Origin: Chloracidobacterium sp.
GTDB lineage: Bacteria > Acidobacteriota > Blastocatellia > Pyrinomonadales > Pyrinomonadaceae
Direction of reading: 5' to 3'
NCBI GenBank assembly: GCA_016715795.1
Contig: JADJXP010000002.1
Coordinates: forward strand, 2,170,001 to 2,234,000
DNA: 64,000 bases
The notes below the pieces were generated by a model. It worked only from the letters and a program-made list of their open reading frames with translations. It was not told the DNA's origin and did not search any database. The first letter of the stretch is position 1, and each line of letters starts with the position of its first letter. A program made the position numbers and the translations under genes. Of the stretch, positions 16,285-24,818 are shown piece by piece.

Positions 16285-17649
16285 CTAATCTTGGTTTAGA
16301 TTTGGGTCTCCTTCTCCTGATTCCTTCTTATAGCCAAACTTCTCTAACCGATATTGTAATGTCCTAAACGTCAATCCGAGCAGTTTCGCGGACTTCGTTA
16401 TGTTGTTATCGGTGCGCGACATTGCCTGCATGATGAGGCTGCGTTCGACGTCTTCAAAATTGACGCCTTCGGGTGGCAAAGCGAACAGATCGCCATTACC
16501 GGATGAGGCGGGCCGGCCGGTGCCGTTGGTCATCTCAGGCGGCAGGTCGTCTATGGTGACCTTGTCATCCTCGCAGAGGAGAATTGCGCGTTCGAGGGCG
16601 GATTCGAGTTGGCGGACGTTGCCGGGGTACGCGTAATCTTCGAGGATGCGGCGGGCGTCCGGCTGGATCACGATCTTTCGGCTAGTGCCGCGAGTGTGTT
16701 TCTTGACGAAATAGTCGATCAGCACGGGAATGTCCGTTCGGCGTTCGCGCAGGGCGGGAAGCTCGATCGAGAGGACGTTGAGGCGGTAATACAGGTCCTC
16801 GCGAAAGCGTTTTTCCTCGACCATGTGGAGCAGGTCGCGGTTCGTCGCGGCGACCACGCGGACGTCCACGTTAAGTTCGCGAGTGCCGCCGACCCGGCGG
16901 ATCTGTTTTTCCTGAAGCGCTCGTAATATTTTGGCTTGCAGAGAGATGTCGAGTTCGCCGATCTCGTCGAGGAAAAGTGTGCCGCCGTGGGCGATCTCAA
17001 AGAGTCCTTTTTTGTCCGAGACGGCCCCGGTGAACGAGCCTTTTTCGTGTCCGAATAACTCGCTTTCGAGCAGGTTTTCGTTGATCGCGGCGCAGTTTAC
17101 GGCCTGGAACGTCTCGTTCGAACGCGGGCTGTTTGCGTGGATCGAGCGGGCGATCAGTTCCTTTCCCGTGCCTGATTCGCCGCGGATGAGCACGGTCGAA
17201 TTGGACTTTGCGATCTTAAGGATTAGCTTTTTGACCTTGTCCATCTCGGGCGAGACAGAGATGATCTCGGCGTCGAGCGTGGTGAGCTTTTTTAACGCCC
17301 GCGACACGGTATTGAGCAGCTTTTCGCTGTCGTAGGGTTTTTGCAGATACTCGAACGCCCCAAGCCGCATCGCGTCAACCGCCGAATCGACCGAGCCGTG
17401 AGCAGTGAGCAGGATGACGATGATCGATTTGTCGTAGTCGGTGAGCGATTTGAGCAGGTCGAGCCCGCTCATCCCCGTCATCTTGAGGTCGGTCAGGACG
17501 AGGTCAAAGTGGCGATCAGCGACAAACTTCATCGCCGCCTCACCGGAGGACGCGGTCGTCACATCATAACCCTCACCCGAAAGGATCGTTTCGAGGATTT
17601 CGCGCTGATTCTTCTCGTCATCGACGACGAGTATTGATTTACGTGCCAT
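16285..17649 (-). CDS. NtrC-family sigma-54 response regulator
   Basis: A 454-residue regulator in three parts. The receiver domain has acceptor Asp54 (DLVLTDLKMTG) and conserved Lys in YLQKP. The AAA+ domain (from about residue 140) has Walker A GESGTGKE, the sigma-54 contact loop as GSFTGA rather than GAFTGA, Walker B TLFLDEIGE and the arginine-finger region FREDLYYRLNV. The C-terminus is a Fis-type helix-turn-helix (NNITKSAKLLGLTFRTLQYRLEKFG). It would activate sigma-54 promoters when phosphorylated by the kinase encoded upstream. The kinase and regulator genes would be adjacent but for a four-helix-bundle gene between them. Confidence 0.95.
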   Translation of the reverse strand: MARKSILVVDDEKNQREILETILSGEGYDVTTASSGEAAMKFVADRHFDLVLTDLKMTGMSGLDLLKSLTDYDKSIIVILLTAHGSVDSAVDAMRLGAFEYLQKPYDSEKLLNTVSRALKKLTTLDAEIISVSPEMDKVKKLILKIAKSNSTVLIRGESGTGKELIARSIHANSPRSNETFQAVNCAAINENLLESELFGHEKGSFTGAVSDKKGLFEIAHGGTLFLDEIGELDISLQAKILRALQEKQIRRVGGTRELNVDVRVVAATNRDLLHMVEEKRFREDLYYRLNVLSIELPALRERRTDIPVLIDYFVKKHTRGTSRKIVIQPDARRILEDYAYPGNVRQLESALERAILLCEDDKVTIDDLPPEMTNGTGRPASSGNGDLFALPPEGVNFEDVERSLIMQAMSRTDNNITKSAKLLGLTFRTLQYRLEKFGYKKESGEGDPNLNQD

Positions 17650-17664
17650 AAGAAAACAGGGTCA

Positions 17665-17686
17665 AGGGACAAGTGACGAGGGCTCA
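17665..17686. repeat. Left inverted repeat of the four-helix-bundle unit
   Basis: AGGGACAAGTGACGAGGGCTCA at 17665-17686 is the inverted partner of 18074-18102. It contains the stop codon of the enclosed gene (17684-17686). The arm iterates the word GGGAC/GTGAC. Confidence 0.85.
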
Positions 17687-18067
17687 ATGGTTCCCGGTTG
17701 CGGCACGCGCAAGTAGTGAGCGTCGCAACGAGTTGAGCATCTTGCGCACCTCTAGCATAAGTCCAAGACAATCGCGTGTGGCGGTTTTGTCAGCATAATT
17801 AAGATCAATTGCGATGATGAGTTGAGTATCTAATTCCGCGAGTGAACCTTCAGCAGTGGAAACGAATCGAACATAGTCACCTGTTGTTCGGCGTGCCTGT
17901 CCCTCAGCAATATTCGAAGGAATGGATACTGCGGCCCTACGCATCTGTGAGGTCAATCCAAATTTTTCGTCGGCTGGGAATTTGGCCGTGATCTGGTAGA
18001 TCAACTTTACGAGCGCGATACTTTTTTGCCACACGATCAGTGATTTGTAATCCCCGCCCTCGTTCAT
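17684..18067 (-). CDS. Four-helix-bundle protein (23S rRNA IVS / S23 type)
   Basis: A 127-residue protein of the four-helix-bundle family (TIGR02436-like), best known from intervening sequences in 23S rRNA genes and related to the Avd accessory of diversity-generating retroelements. Family signatures are SLIVWQKSIALVKLIYQIT, FGLTSQMRRAAVSIPSNIAEG and GSLAELDTQLIIA. Several basic residues suggest nucleic-acid binding; the cellular role of free-standing copies is unknown. The gene is framed by inverted repeats: one covers its stop codon, the other starts seven bases beyond its ATG. It sits between the histidine kinase and response regulator genes on the same strand. No 23S rRNA or reverse transcriptase is nearby. 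Confidence 0.93.
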   Translation of the reverse strand: MNEGGDYKSLIVWQKSIALVKLIYQITAKFPADEKFGLTSQMRRAAVSIPSNIAEGQARRTTGDYVRFVSTAEGSLAELDTQLIIAIDLNYADKTATRDCLGLMLEVRKMLNSLRRSLLARAATGNH

Positions 18068-18073
18068 AATATA

Positions 18074-18102
18074 TGAGCCCTAGTCCCTCGTCCCTTGTCC
18101 CT
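18074..18102. repeat. Right inverted repeat of the four-helix-bundle unit
   Basis: 18074-18102 is the inverted copy of 17665-17686, with seven extra bases (one more iteration of the GGGAC-like word) and one mismatch. It overlaps the first two bases of the histidine kinase stop codon region (stop at 18101-18103). Confidence 0.85.
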
Positions 18103-19597
18103 AAGAACTTATCGGTAATCTTACCGTAAATCTTGTCCCTTCACCCTCGACCGATTCCACGTCAATCGTGCCCTGGTGAACCTCAACGATCTTTTGGACG
18201 ATGGCGAGGCCTAAACCGGTGCCTGTTTCTTTTGTCGAGAAATAGGGCTCGAATATTTTTGAGACGTTCTCGGGGCTGATGCCGCCGCCGGTGTCCGCGA
18301 CCTCGAACGCTACGCTGCGGCCGTCGTCGGTGGGCGATATCTTGATGTTCAGGTGCCCGCCGCCGGATTCCATCGACTGGATGGCGTTGATAAAGAGGTT
18401 GTTAAATACCGAACGCAAAAACTCGGCGTCGGCCATCACCTGCGGCACGTTCTCGTGCTCAACGATGCCGATCTTGATGCCTTTTTCGGCGGCCTGCGGC
18501 TCGACGATGCGGAGACTTTCTTCGATGATGCTGCGGGCATCGGTCGGCTGAAGATCAGCCTTTGCTGGCCGTGAATAATTCAAGAAATCTGATATCTGCT
18601 GGTCGATGCGGGCGACCTCGGCCTTTAGCTGCGATGTCAGTTTTTCAAAGATCGCCTTGTCCTCGTCATCGCCCGGGGCAAACTTCAGCCGCATATGATC
18701 GAGCGTCAGATTGATGTAATTGAGCGGATTGCGTATCTCGTGAGCGATGGCAGAGCCAAGGCGGCCGACGACGGCGCTCTTTTCGGCCTGCTGGAGCTGG
18801 GCCTCAAGCTCGCGCTTCTTCTCGAGCTCGGCAGCCATCTCGTTAAAGTTTTGAGCGAGACGGCCCATTTCGTCATTTCGCCTTGCGTCAGGTACGCGGA
18901 CGCCGAGATTGCCGCTGGCGACCTCGCGGGCGGCGTTTGACAGATCGGTTATTGGGCGGCCGAATCGCCAAACGAGCAGAAACGTGATGATCGATGAGAC
19001 GAGTAAAACGCCGAGCGTATAGACCAGCGGCCGTGCGGCACGCCAAGCGGCCTGTGTGCGGTCATTTTTTAGCAGCACCATCACATACCATCGGCCCTGG
19101 CTGGTCTCGATGGGAATGGCATGTGCCTCATCGGTCTGATTCCTGTTCTCGGCGGTCAGCGGATTTGGAAAATACTTCAGATCTTCACCGATACGCGAGC
19201 TCTCCATGAGCGGCGGCAGGCCCCGAATATCGCCGATCTTCTTGAAGACGAGTTCGTCATTACTATCCGTCGTCGGCAGGTAATCGGGATTGAGGCTGTC
19301 GATGATCTGAAAGTCGCTGTCGATGATAATAATGTCCTTGATCCGCTCTTTCGTGGCTACGTCAAAATATGACTGATCGGTCTCATCAACGAGGTCCTGC
19401 ACGCGCTTGTCCTTCATCGGTATCGACGTAAATCCGAGCGTAATACCGGCGACCAGGGCCTGTGCTTGTGCTTCGAGCAGCTCGTTGTTCTCCTCCTGTG
19501 TCAGCAGATTTAGGTAGTACTGCACGCCGAGCGTGGCTATCAGCAGCAGAGCAAGGATGAGCAGTAGGCGGCCCCGAAAGGTATTGAAGAAGGTCAT
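18101..19597 (-). CDS. Membrane sensor histidine kinase (NtrB-like)
   Basis: A 498-residue sensor kinase. TM1 is at residues 9-28 (RLLLILALLLIATLGVQYY), followed by an extracytoplasmic sensing region of about 150 residues. TM2 is near 188-210 (VYTLGVLLVSSIITFLLV), then HAMP (about 210-262). HisKA has the phospho-acceptor His in AIAHEIRNPLNYI (about residue 284). HATPase_c has the N box FNNLFINAIQSM, G1 DTGGGIS and G2 GTGLGLAI. It pairs with the sigma-54 regulator at 16285-17649. The signal sensed is unknown. No upstream gene is close, so the promoter should lie in 19598-19767. Confidence 0.95.
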   Translation of the reverse strand: MTFFNTFRGRLLLILALLLIATLGVQYYLNLLTQEENNELLEAQAQALVAGITLGFTSIPMKDKRVQDLVDETDQSYFDVATKERIKDIIIIDSDFQIIDSLNPDYLPTTDSNDELVFKKIGDIRGLPPLMESSRIGEDLKYFPNPLTAENRNQTDEAHAIPIETSQGRWYVMVLLKNDRTQAAWRAARPLVYTLGVLLVSSIITFLLVWRFGRPITDLSNAAREVASGNLGVRVPDARRNDEMGRLAQNFNEMAAELEKKRELEAQLQQAEKSAVVGRLGSAIAHEIRNPLNYINLTLDHMRLKFAPGDDEDKAIFEKLTSQLKAEVARIDQQISDFLNYSRPAKADLQPTDARSIIEESLRIVEPQAAEKGIKIGIVEHENVPQVMADAEFLRSVFNNLFINAIQSMESGGGHLNIKISPTDDGRSVAFEVADTGGGISPENVSKIFEPYFSTKETGTGLGLAIVQKIVEVHQGTIDVESVEGEGTRFTVRLPISS

Positions 19598-19767
19598 TCG
19601 ATTCAGTAAGTGTTCATTATGGCATCTATAAAAAGCGCTTGCCTCGTCAATTATTGGATGCTATAGTTTACGATAGTTTTTCCGGAAAACGCCTGAGACG
19701 GCTAAGCTTATCGGTTCCCGGCGGTCTCAAATAATCAAGATAAAACTCTTCCGATCCGAGGTAAAGC

Positions 19768-21387
19768 ATGAAATTTATGTTCCCGAGAGTGTCTCTTGCC
19801 GCATTTTTCCTGACTCTCGTCAGCCTGTTGTTCGCCTCCGGCTCAACCACGGCCCAGTCGCGAAAGGCCCGGGACGACAGGAAAAAGGCAACGGCTGCGA
19901 AGACCGCCAAGAACGCGAGAGATACTAAGAAGGAACGCGAACGCGCCCGGCAGTCCGCGAAGAACGCGCGGGACAATAAGGATAAGAAGCAGAACGCACG
20001 TGACCGGGAACGCGAAAAGCGCCAAAAAGAAAAAGAACGGCTGGCCGATGCTAAGTCGAAAAAGGACGTAAAGGGCAAACCCTCGCGTGCCGAACAGCGA
20101 AAAGCCGAAGCTGAACGCCGCCGCAAAGAGGCCGAACGCCGTGCGGCCATCGAGGCGGAACGTCGCCGCCGCGAACAGGCCCGCCGCGAGGCAATTGCGC
20201 GGGCGATAGCCTTTGAAAAAGGCCTGCGGACCGAGACGGTCGCGAACATTACAAAGGACGTGACCGAGGGTGAAGACCTAAATATTCGCAGCGCCGCGGT
20301 GACGGCGCTCGGCGAGCATGCCGGCTCGGTCGTCGTGATGGAGGCCCAGACCGGCAAGGTTGTGACGATCATCAATCAGGATTGGGCCGTTCGCAGCGGT
20401 ATCAAGCCGTGTTCGACGATCAAGCTCGTAACGGGCGTTGCAGGCCTTAACGAGGGCGTCATCGACAAGGAGTCAGGAGCGCTGAAAACGCCGTCGCGGC
20501 TCGGCCTCGACGATGCACTTGCATTCTCTAACAACGGATATTTCCAGCGGGCGGGCGTGAGCTTTGGCAATGAGAAGATGATCGCTTACGCCAAGCAGCT
20601 CGGCTTAGGCGAGCCGACGGGCATCAACCTTGAGGGCGAATACGCCGGAAAGCTGCCCTACGGCAACAGCAATCCGCGGATATATTCGCACGGCGACGAC
20701 TTTGAGGTGACGGGTGTTCAGCTTGCGGTGATGGTCTCGGCGATTTCGAATGGCGGCCATCGCGTGCTGCCGCGAGTTCCGCGAAACTCGATCGAGAAGG
20801 CAAATTTCAAGACCTTTTATAGAGACAACGTGGACGTTCCGACAAAGAGCGTTCGCCGCGTTATTCCGGGGATGATGGGCGCTGCGGAATACGGCACGGC
20901 GCGCCGCAATATGGACCAGTCGCTCGGCGTTGCCGGCAAGACAGGCTCCTGCATCAGCAAAGGAACGTGGGTCGGCCTGTTTGCCTCAGTAGCACCGATC
21001 GAGCAGCCGAAATACGCCGTCGTGGTCATCACACGCGGCCGGAGTGAGCGCGGACGCAAGGCCGCCGCAGTCGCGGCTCAGATCTATCGAGCTCTGGGAA
21101 ACCACATAGTCCGAACGAACCGCAACCTTGCGATGACCGAATTCAATATCCAGCCTAAACGCGGGCTCGATCCGATGACGGCAAAGCTCGGCGATGAAGA
21201 GGACGATACGGATGGGGCCACTGATACCAATGCCGTTCCCGGCAACGTCATCGTCGTCCCGAGTGTGCCGCGTGACACGGCCCCGAAAAAGCTCGTGACA
21301 AGGACCGTCGATTCCAAGCCCGTATTTCCGCCGGTCGTGATCACGTACGATAAGGAAAAACCGCAAACGAGCCCACAGAAGCCGTAG
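19768..21387 (+). CDS. Exported penicillin-binding transpeptidase with a charged N-terminal coil
   Basis: A 539-residue exported protein with a penicillin-binding transpeptidase domain. Active-site motifs are Ser216-x-x-Lys219 (CSTIK), Ser254-Asn-Asn (FSNNGYF) and Lys391-Thr-Gly (GKTGS). Residues 1-30 are a signal peptide ending TTAQ. Residues 31-150 are almost entirely Lys, Arg, Glu, Ala and Asp, a likely long charged helix or coiled coil. A Pro/Thr-rich tail follows the catalytic domain. There is no PASTA, dimerisation or glycosyltransferase domain. It may cross-link peptidoglycan or act as a penicillin-recognising enzyme of another kind. GAGG lies seven bases before the ATG. Confidence 0.9.
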   Translation: MKFMFPRVSLAAFFLTLVSLLFASGSTTAQSRKARDDRKKATAAKTAKNARDTKKERERARQSAKNARDNKDKKQNARDREREKRQKEKERLADAKSKKDVKGKPSRAEQRKAEAERRRKEAERRAAIEAERRRREQARREAIARAIAFEKGLRTETVANITKDVTEGEDLNIRSAAVTALGEHAGSVVVMEAQTGKVVTIINQDWAVRSGIKPCSTIKLVTGVAGLNEGVIDKESGALKTPSRLGLDDALAFSNNGYFQRAGVSFGNEKMIAYAKQLGLGEPTGINLEGEYAGKLPYGNSNPRIYSHGDDFEVTGVQLAVMVSAISNGGHRVLPRVPRNSIEKANFKTFYRDNVDVPTKSVRRVIPGMMGAAEYGTARRNMDQSLGVAGKTGSCISKGTWVGLFASVAPIEQPKYAVVVITRGRSERGRKAAAVAAQIYRALGNHIVRTNRNLAMTEFNIQPKRGLDPMTAKLGDEEDDTDGATDTNAVPGNVIVVPSVPRDTAPKKLVTRTVDSKPVFPPVVITYDKEKPQTSPQKP

Positions 21388-21472
21388 ATCTCTTCTCAGC
21401 GATCTCCGCGTTCTTGTCTCAGCGTCGTCTGCCTGGAAGATGGTTCCACACAGAGTTTCGCAGAGACTTGAA
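21388..21472. repeat. Degenerate palindrome with CTCAGCG/CTCTGCG-type arms
   Basis: Directly after the transpeptidase stop codon, the strand reads as loose iterations of TCTCAGCG / TCTCCGCG, then a weak inverted partner (TTCCACACAGAG... to about 21472). It looks like a decayed copy of the 4948-5061 family. The rest of the gap to 21707 holds only the candidate promoter below. Confidence 0.5.
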
Positions 21473-21500
21473 ACTTGCCTTACGGAAAGCGTGTTGCGGC

Positions 21501-21532
21501 TTGACAGGATAGGCGGCTTACGGGATTATATT
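21501..21532 (+). promoter_or_regulatory. Possible promoter for the 21708 gene
   Basis: A consensus TTGACA at 21501-21506 is followed by the AT-rich GATTATATT (21524-21532). The spacing is 18-20 bases depending on the hexamer chosen, which is long. It would leave a leader of about 170 bases. Confidence 0.35.
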
Positions 21533-21707
21533 AGCTTTTCAAAAGTTTTCTTTTGATTGGAAATTTTATTTAGAGACGGGTTGTGCCCTGGCGAACTGAT
21601 AGCAACTATTTTGACAGGGCTAACATCTGATTTGCGCGGAAATGAAGGAGCGATCCTTCCCGCCCATCAGTTAGAATTTTTTGGGATCCACCCGAGGAAA
21701 GAAGTAG

Positions 21708-22979
21708 ATGAAAACGATCTTTAGATTTGCGAATGTTGGCCTGCTGACGGCCGTTTTACTTGCAGTTGGAGCTGTGACGGGCTTTGCTCAGGATGTGTGT
21801 GGTGAGGCACAGGCTGAGGCCAGAAACGCTGCGGGAGATAAGGTCCGACAGGACTTTACTGCGTATGGCACGGCCTCGCTGGATGAGAAGGGCCGCATTA
21901 TCGACGGTGCGAAGGCGTTCGTTGAGAAGTACGGCAGCTGCGAGACGACAAAGGACCTTACGGAGTACCTTAATAAGTATCTTCCGGGCATGGAGACCGC
22001 GCTTCGCAAGGCCCGCGAAGATGACCGAAAGGCAAAGCTCTACAAGCGGTTTAATGACAGCGTCAAGGCACCAAATTTTGATGAGACCTATGCGGTCGGA
22101 AAGGAGATCCTTGCAGGCGAGCCGGGCCAGCTTGACGTGGTCATCCTGTTAGGTTCGATCGGATACGACGAATCGTACAAGGGCAATTTCAAGTTCAACA
22201 ACGAAACGCTCAGATATGCCCGCCAGGCGATCGCGGAGATCGAGGGTGGCAAGGCGTCGAAGGAATTCGGTCTCTTCCAGTGGCGCTATAAGAATAAGGA
22301 GAATGCCCTCGGCTGGCTGAACCTGACGATCGGCTATATCACCCAGGTTGGAAACAAGGACAAGAAGGGGGCTCTGCCGCACCTTTTCAAGGCGAGCCAG
22401 GCCGTCTCAGAGACCGCAAAGAACCCGATCCCGTACGAACTTATCGGCGGGTACTACTTTGATCAGTTAAACGCTCTCGTCGAGGAGATCAATGTGCTTA
22501 AGGCCAAGCAGGACAAGCCGGGCATCACTGAGGAAGAGATCAAGCAGCTCCTTGATGAGATCAAGGCCAAGGTCGCGATGACCAATGGGACGGCGGAACG
22601 CGCGATCGACGCCTTTGGCCGTGCCGAGAAACTGGGCCAGGCCGCGGCTTACAAGACGAAGATGAAGGCCAATGTCGAGGCCGCCTATAAAGTACGGTTC
22701 GGCAATACGACCGGAATGGACCAGTGGGTCGCGACAGCGGTGGCGAAGCCTTTCATCAATCCGCAGACTCCGATCACGCCGATCAGCGATCCTGAGCCGG
22801 CCACAACAACTACGCCGGCGACGACAACAACGACGATGACCACCGGGCCGGCCGGCACAAAACCGGTAGCGAGCCCGGCGGCCAAGCCTGCGATCACACC
22901 GGCGACCAAGTCGACCACCGTGACAAAGCCGCAGGCAACGGTCAAAAAGCCGGTTGCCAGGACGAAGCGTAAGGCCTAG
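21708..22979 (+). CDS. Exported helical protein with Thr/Pro/Lys-rich tail
   Basis: A 423-residue exported protein. The signal peptide ends TGFAQ. Residues 25-340 are helical and charged; a TPR-like organisation is possible (PGQLDVVILLGSIGYDES, ENALGWLNLTIGYITQ) but not clear. Residues 350-423 are low complexity with runs of Thr and Pro and end in a basic stretch (KKPVARTKRKA), perhaps for wall or polysaccharide contact. No enzyme motif. ATG 21708 has GAGGAAAG in front. A hairpin terminator follows, separating it from rnc. Confidence 0.75.
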   Translation: MKTIFRFANVGLLTAVLLAVGAVTGFAQDVCGEAQAEARNAAGDKVRQDFTAYGTASLDEKGRIIDGAKAFVEKYGSCETTKDLTEYLNKYLPGMETALRKAREDDRKAKLYKRFNDSVKAPNFDETYAVGKEILAGEPGQLDVVILLGSIGYDESYKGNFKFNNETLRYARQAIAEIEGGKASKEFGLFQWRYKNKENALGWLNLTIGYITQVGNKDKKGALPHLFKASQAVSETAKNPIPYELIGGYYFDQLNALVEEINVLKAKQDKPGITEEEIKQLLDEIKAKVAMTNGTAERAIDAFGRAEKLGQAAAYKTKMKANVEAAYKVRFGNTTGMDQWVATAVAKPFINPQTPITPISDPEPATTTTPATTTTTMTTGPAGTKPVASPAAKPAITPATKSTTVTKPQATVKKPVARTKRKA

Positions 22980-23010
22980 CCCCACGAACTGTATTTTCTA
23001 TTTCATCTAT

Positions 23011-23045
23011 GCCGGGCGGCCTGATTGGCGTCCGGCTTTCCTTTT
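23011..23045 (+). terminator. Probable terminator
   Basis: GCCGG at 23011-23015 pairs with CCGGC at 23032-23036, extended inward by further pairs, and a pyrimidine tail TTTCCTTTTC follows. Confidence 0.5.
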
Positions 23046-23074
23046 CGGGCCAGAGTCTTTAGAATTAGCTCTCG

Positions 23075-23803
23075 ATGCAGGCGCAGCTCGCGAGGCTTGA
23101 GAGCAAGCTCGGATACAGCTTCAAAGATATCGGCCTGTTGGAACGCGCGTTGACGCATAGGTCGTGGGCGTTTGAAAATCTGCCGGGTGCGAGCGAGGCG
23201 GAAATCCGCTCTCTCGAGAACGAGTCGATGGAATTTCTCGGCGACTCGGTGCTCGGCTTGGTGATTGCCGAACAGCTCTATACGTCGCGTTCGAACGCGA
23301 CCGAGGGCGACCTGACGCTGATGAAGCATCACCTCGTCAGTACGGCGACGCTTGCAGTCGTCGCTGAGCGACTGAAACTGGGTGATTTTGTCCGATTTGG
23401 GCGCGGCGAAGAAAAGACGGGCGGACGAAAGAAGCAGGCGCTGCTGGCGAACACGCTCGAGGCCGTTATCGCGGCGGTTTTCCTGGATGGCGGTTATGTA
23501 TCGACGAGGCATTTCATAGCGACGCTGTTTGCAAAGGAGCTAAAGGCGGCGACGCCAGGAACTTCGCTTGACCATAAGACGACGCTGCAGGAACTGGTTC
23601 AGTCGAACGGCGTATCAGCCCCGCGATATGAACTATTGAATACCGAAGGGCCGCCGCATGCTCGAACATTCTACGTCCGGGTGACATGGAATGGCGGAAC
23701 GGCCTCCGGTGAGGGCACGTCGATAAAATCGGCCGAGATGATGGCCGCGGCCGAGGCATTGAAAGTGCTGATGCCTGCGAAGAAGCAAAAACTTAAGAAC
23801 TAA
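23075..23803 (+). CDS. rnc: Ribonuclease III
   Basis: Cleaves double-stranded RNA in rRNA precursors and structured mRNAs. The 242-residue length is usual. The catalytic signature NESMEFLGDS spans residues 49-58, with metal ligands Glu53 and Asp57; a second acidic cluster is in NTLEAVIAAVFLDGG. A C-terminal double-stranded RNA-binding domain (about residues 165-232) has TLQELVQSNG and SIKSAEMMAAAEALKVL. It is followed by lepB 19 bases later, a common bacterial order (reverse of lepB-rnc in E. coli). It is relevant because the many long hairpins in this window are potential RNase III substrates. Confidence 0.97.
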   Translation: MQAQLARLESKLGYSFKDIGLLERALTHRSWAFENLPGASEAEIRSLENESMEFLGDSVLGLVIAEQLYTSRSNATEGDLTLMKHHLVSTATLAVVAERLKLGDFVRFGRGEEKTGGRKKQALLANTLEAVIAAVFLDGGYVSTRHFIATLFAKELKAATPGTSLDHKTTLQELVQSNGVSAPRYELLNTEGPPHARTFYVRVTWNGGTASGEGTSIKSAEMMAAAEALKVLMPAKKQKLKN

Positions 23804-23822
23804 GCGCACCGTATTGCAACTC

Positions 23823-24674
23823 ATGACCGAACCGAAACCGGAAACACCTTCAGTAAAAGAGGTAAAGCCAAAAGGGCCGCCGAAATCGACCATTCGAGAG
23901 TATTTCGAATCGTTCGTGATCACGCTGATCATGGCGATATTCGGGATGACGTTTATCCTGCAGGCCGTGACTGTGCCGACGGGATCGATGCAGAATACGA
24001 TCCTTGTCGGCGATTATCTGCTGGTCAATAAGTTCATCTTTACGCCCGGCGGCTACGAGCTGCCGTTCCTGCCTCAGCGTGAGATCGAGCGCGGTGACAT
24101 CATTGTTTTTAAGTATCCGGGCAACAAGGTCTGCCGCGAGAATGACGATTCGCGTAATCTGATACCTTATCAGATCAATTATGTAAAACGTGTCATCGGG
24201 CTGCCGGGCGAGACGGTCGAGTTTAAGGATAATCAGGTCTATATCAACGGCAAGCTGCTGCCAGAGCACCGTATGATGGGCGACGCCTCGGACAACCTTT
24301 CGGCGTTGAAAACTGCTGAATTCGAGCAAGCCCACGATGGCGAAAAGTACACGGTCTTTTATTCCAGCGAGTCGATGAATGCCGTCCGCGAGGGGATGAA
24401 GGTCTCGCGGGGACGTGGCGATAACCCTTGTCGCGGCTATCAGTTTGGCGTCGAGGGCAAGCCGTCGGTCGTGCCCGCCAACAGCTTTTTTGTCATGGGC
24501 GACAGCCGCGACAACAGCGAAGACAGCCGCTACTGGGGCTTTGTGCCGCGCGAGTTGATAATCGGACGTGCGATGTTCGTCTATTGGTCCTGCGACCGAG
24601 GAGCGTCGAACGGCGATTTCTTCGGCTGCGTGACGCACCCACGGCTGAACCGGATCGGGAAATTCGTGAAGTAG
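23823..24674 (+). CDS. lepB: Signal peptidase I
   Basis: Removes signal peptides from exported proteins at the outer face of the inner membrane. The 283-residue protein has one N-terminal membrane anchor (about residues 30-50), the nucleophile Ser55 in VPTGSMQNTILVGD and the general base Lys122 in NYVKRVIGLPGE, then FVMGDSRDNSEDSRYWGFVP. About 60 residues of family-variable insert lie between the two conserved boxes. ATG 23823 is preferred over TTG 23814. It would process the many AQ-ending signal peptides encoded around it. Confidence 0.96.
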   Translation: MTEPKPETPSVKEVKPKGPPKSTIREYFESFVITLIMAIFGMTFILQAVTVPTGSMQNTILVGDYLLVNKFIFTPGGYELPFLPQREIERGDIIVFKYPGNKVCRENDDSRNLIPYQINYVKRVIGLPGETVEFKDNQVYINGKLLPEHRMMGDASDNLSALKTAEFEQAHDGEKYTVFYSSESMNAVREGMKVSRGRGDNPCRGYQFGVEGKPSVVPANSFFVMGDSRDNSEDSRYWGFVPRELIIGRAMFVYWSCDRGASNGDFFGCVTHPRLNRIGKFVK

Positions 24675-24680
24675 TCGTTG

Positions 24681-24804
24681 ATGAATTGCCTCCACCTTCA
24701 GGTGGAGGATCAAATGCGAAAAAAAGTGGGGCTTTAGCCCAATTTCGGCTAAAGCCGGCAATACTGAGTGGTCTAACCCCCGGCTGAGGCCGGGGGCAAT
24801 TCAT
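24681..24804. repeat. REP-like element with three hairpins and terminal inverted repeats
   Basis: A 124-bp unit bounded by ATGAATTGCC (24681-24690) and its exact complement (24795-24804). Inside are three perfect stems: CCTCCACC/GGTGGAGG (24689-24708), GGCTTTAGCC/GGCTAAAGCC (24730-24756) and CCCCCGGC/GCCGGGGG (24777-24796). It resembles repetitive extragenic palindromes mobilised by REP-associated tyrosine transposases; no such transposase is in the window. Confidence 0.85.
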
Positions 24805-24818
24805 TTTCGCTATACAGC

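Noticed and set aside
17665..18102. Transposase-type insertion sequence
   Set aside because: The enclosed protein has no transposase motifs and matches the four-helix-bundle family; no target duplication was recognised.
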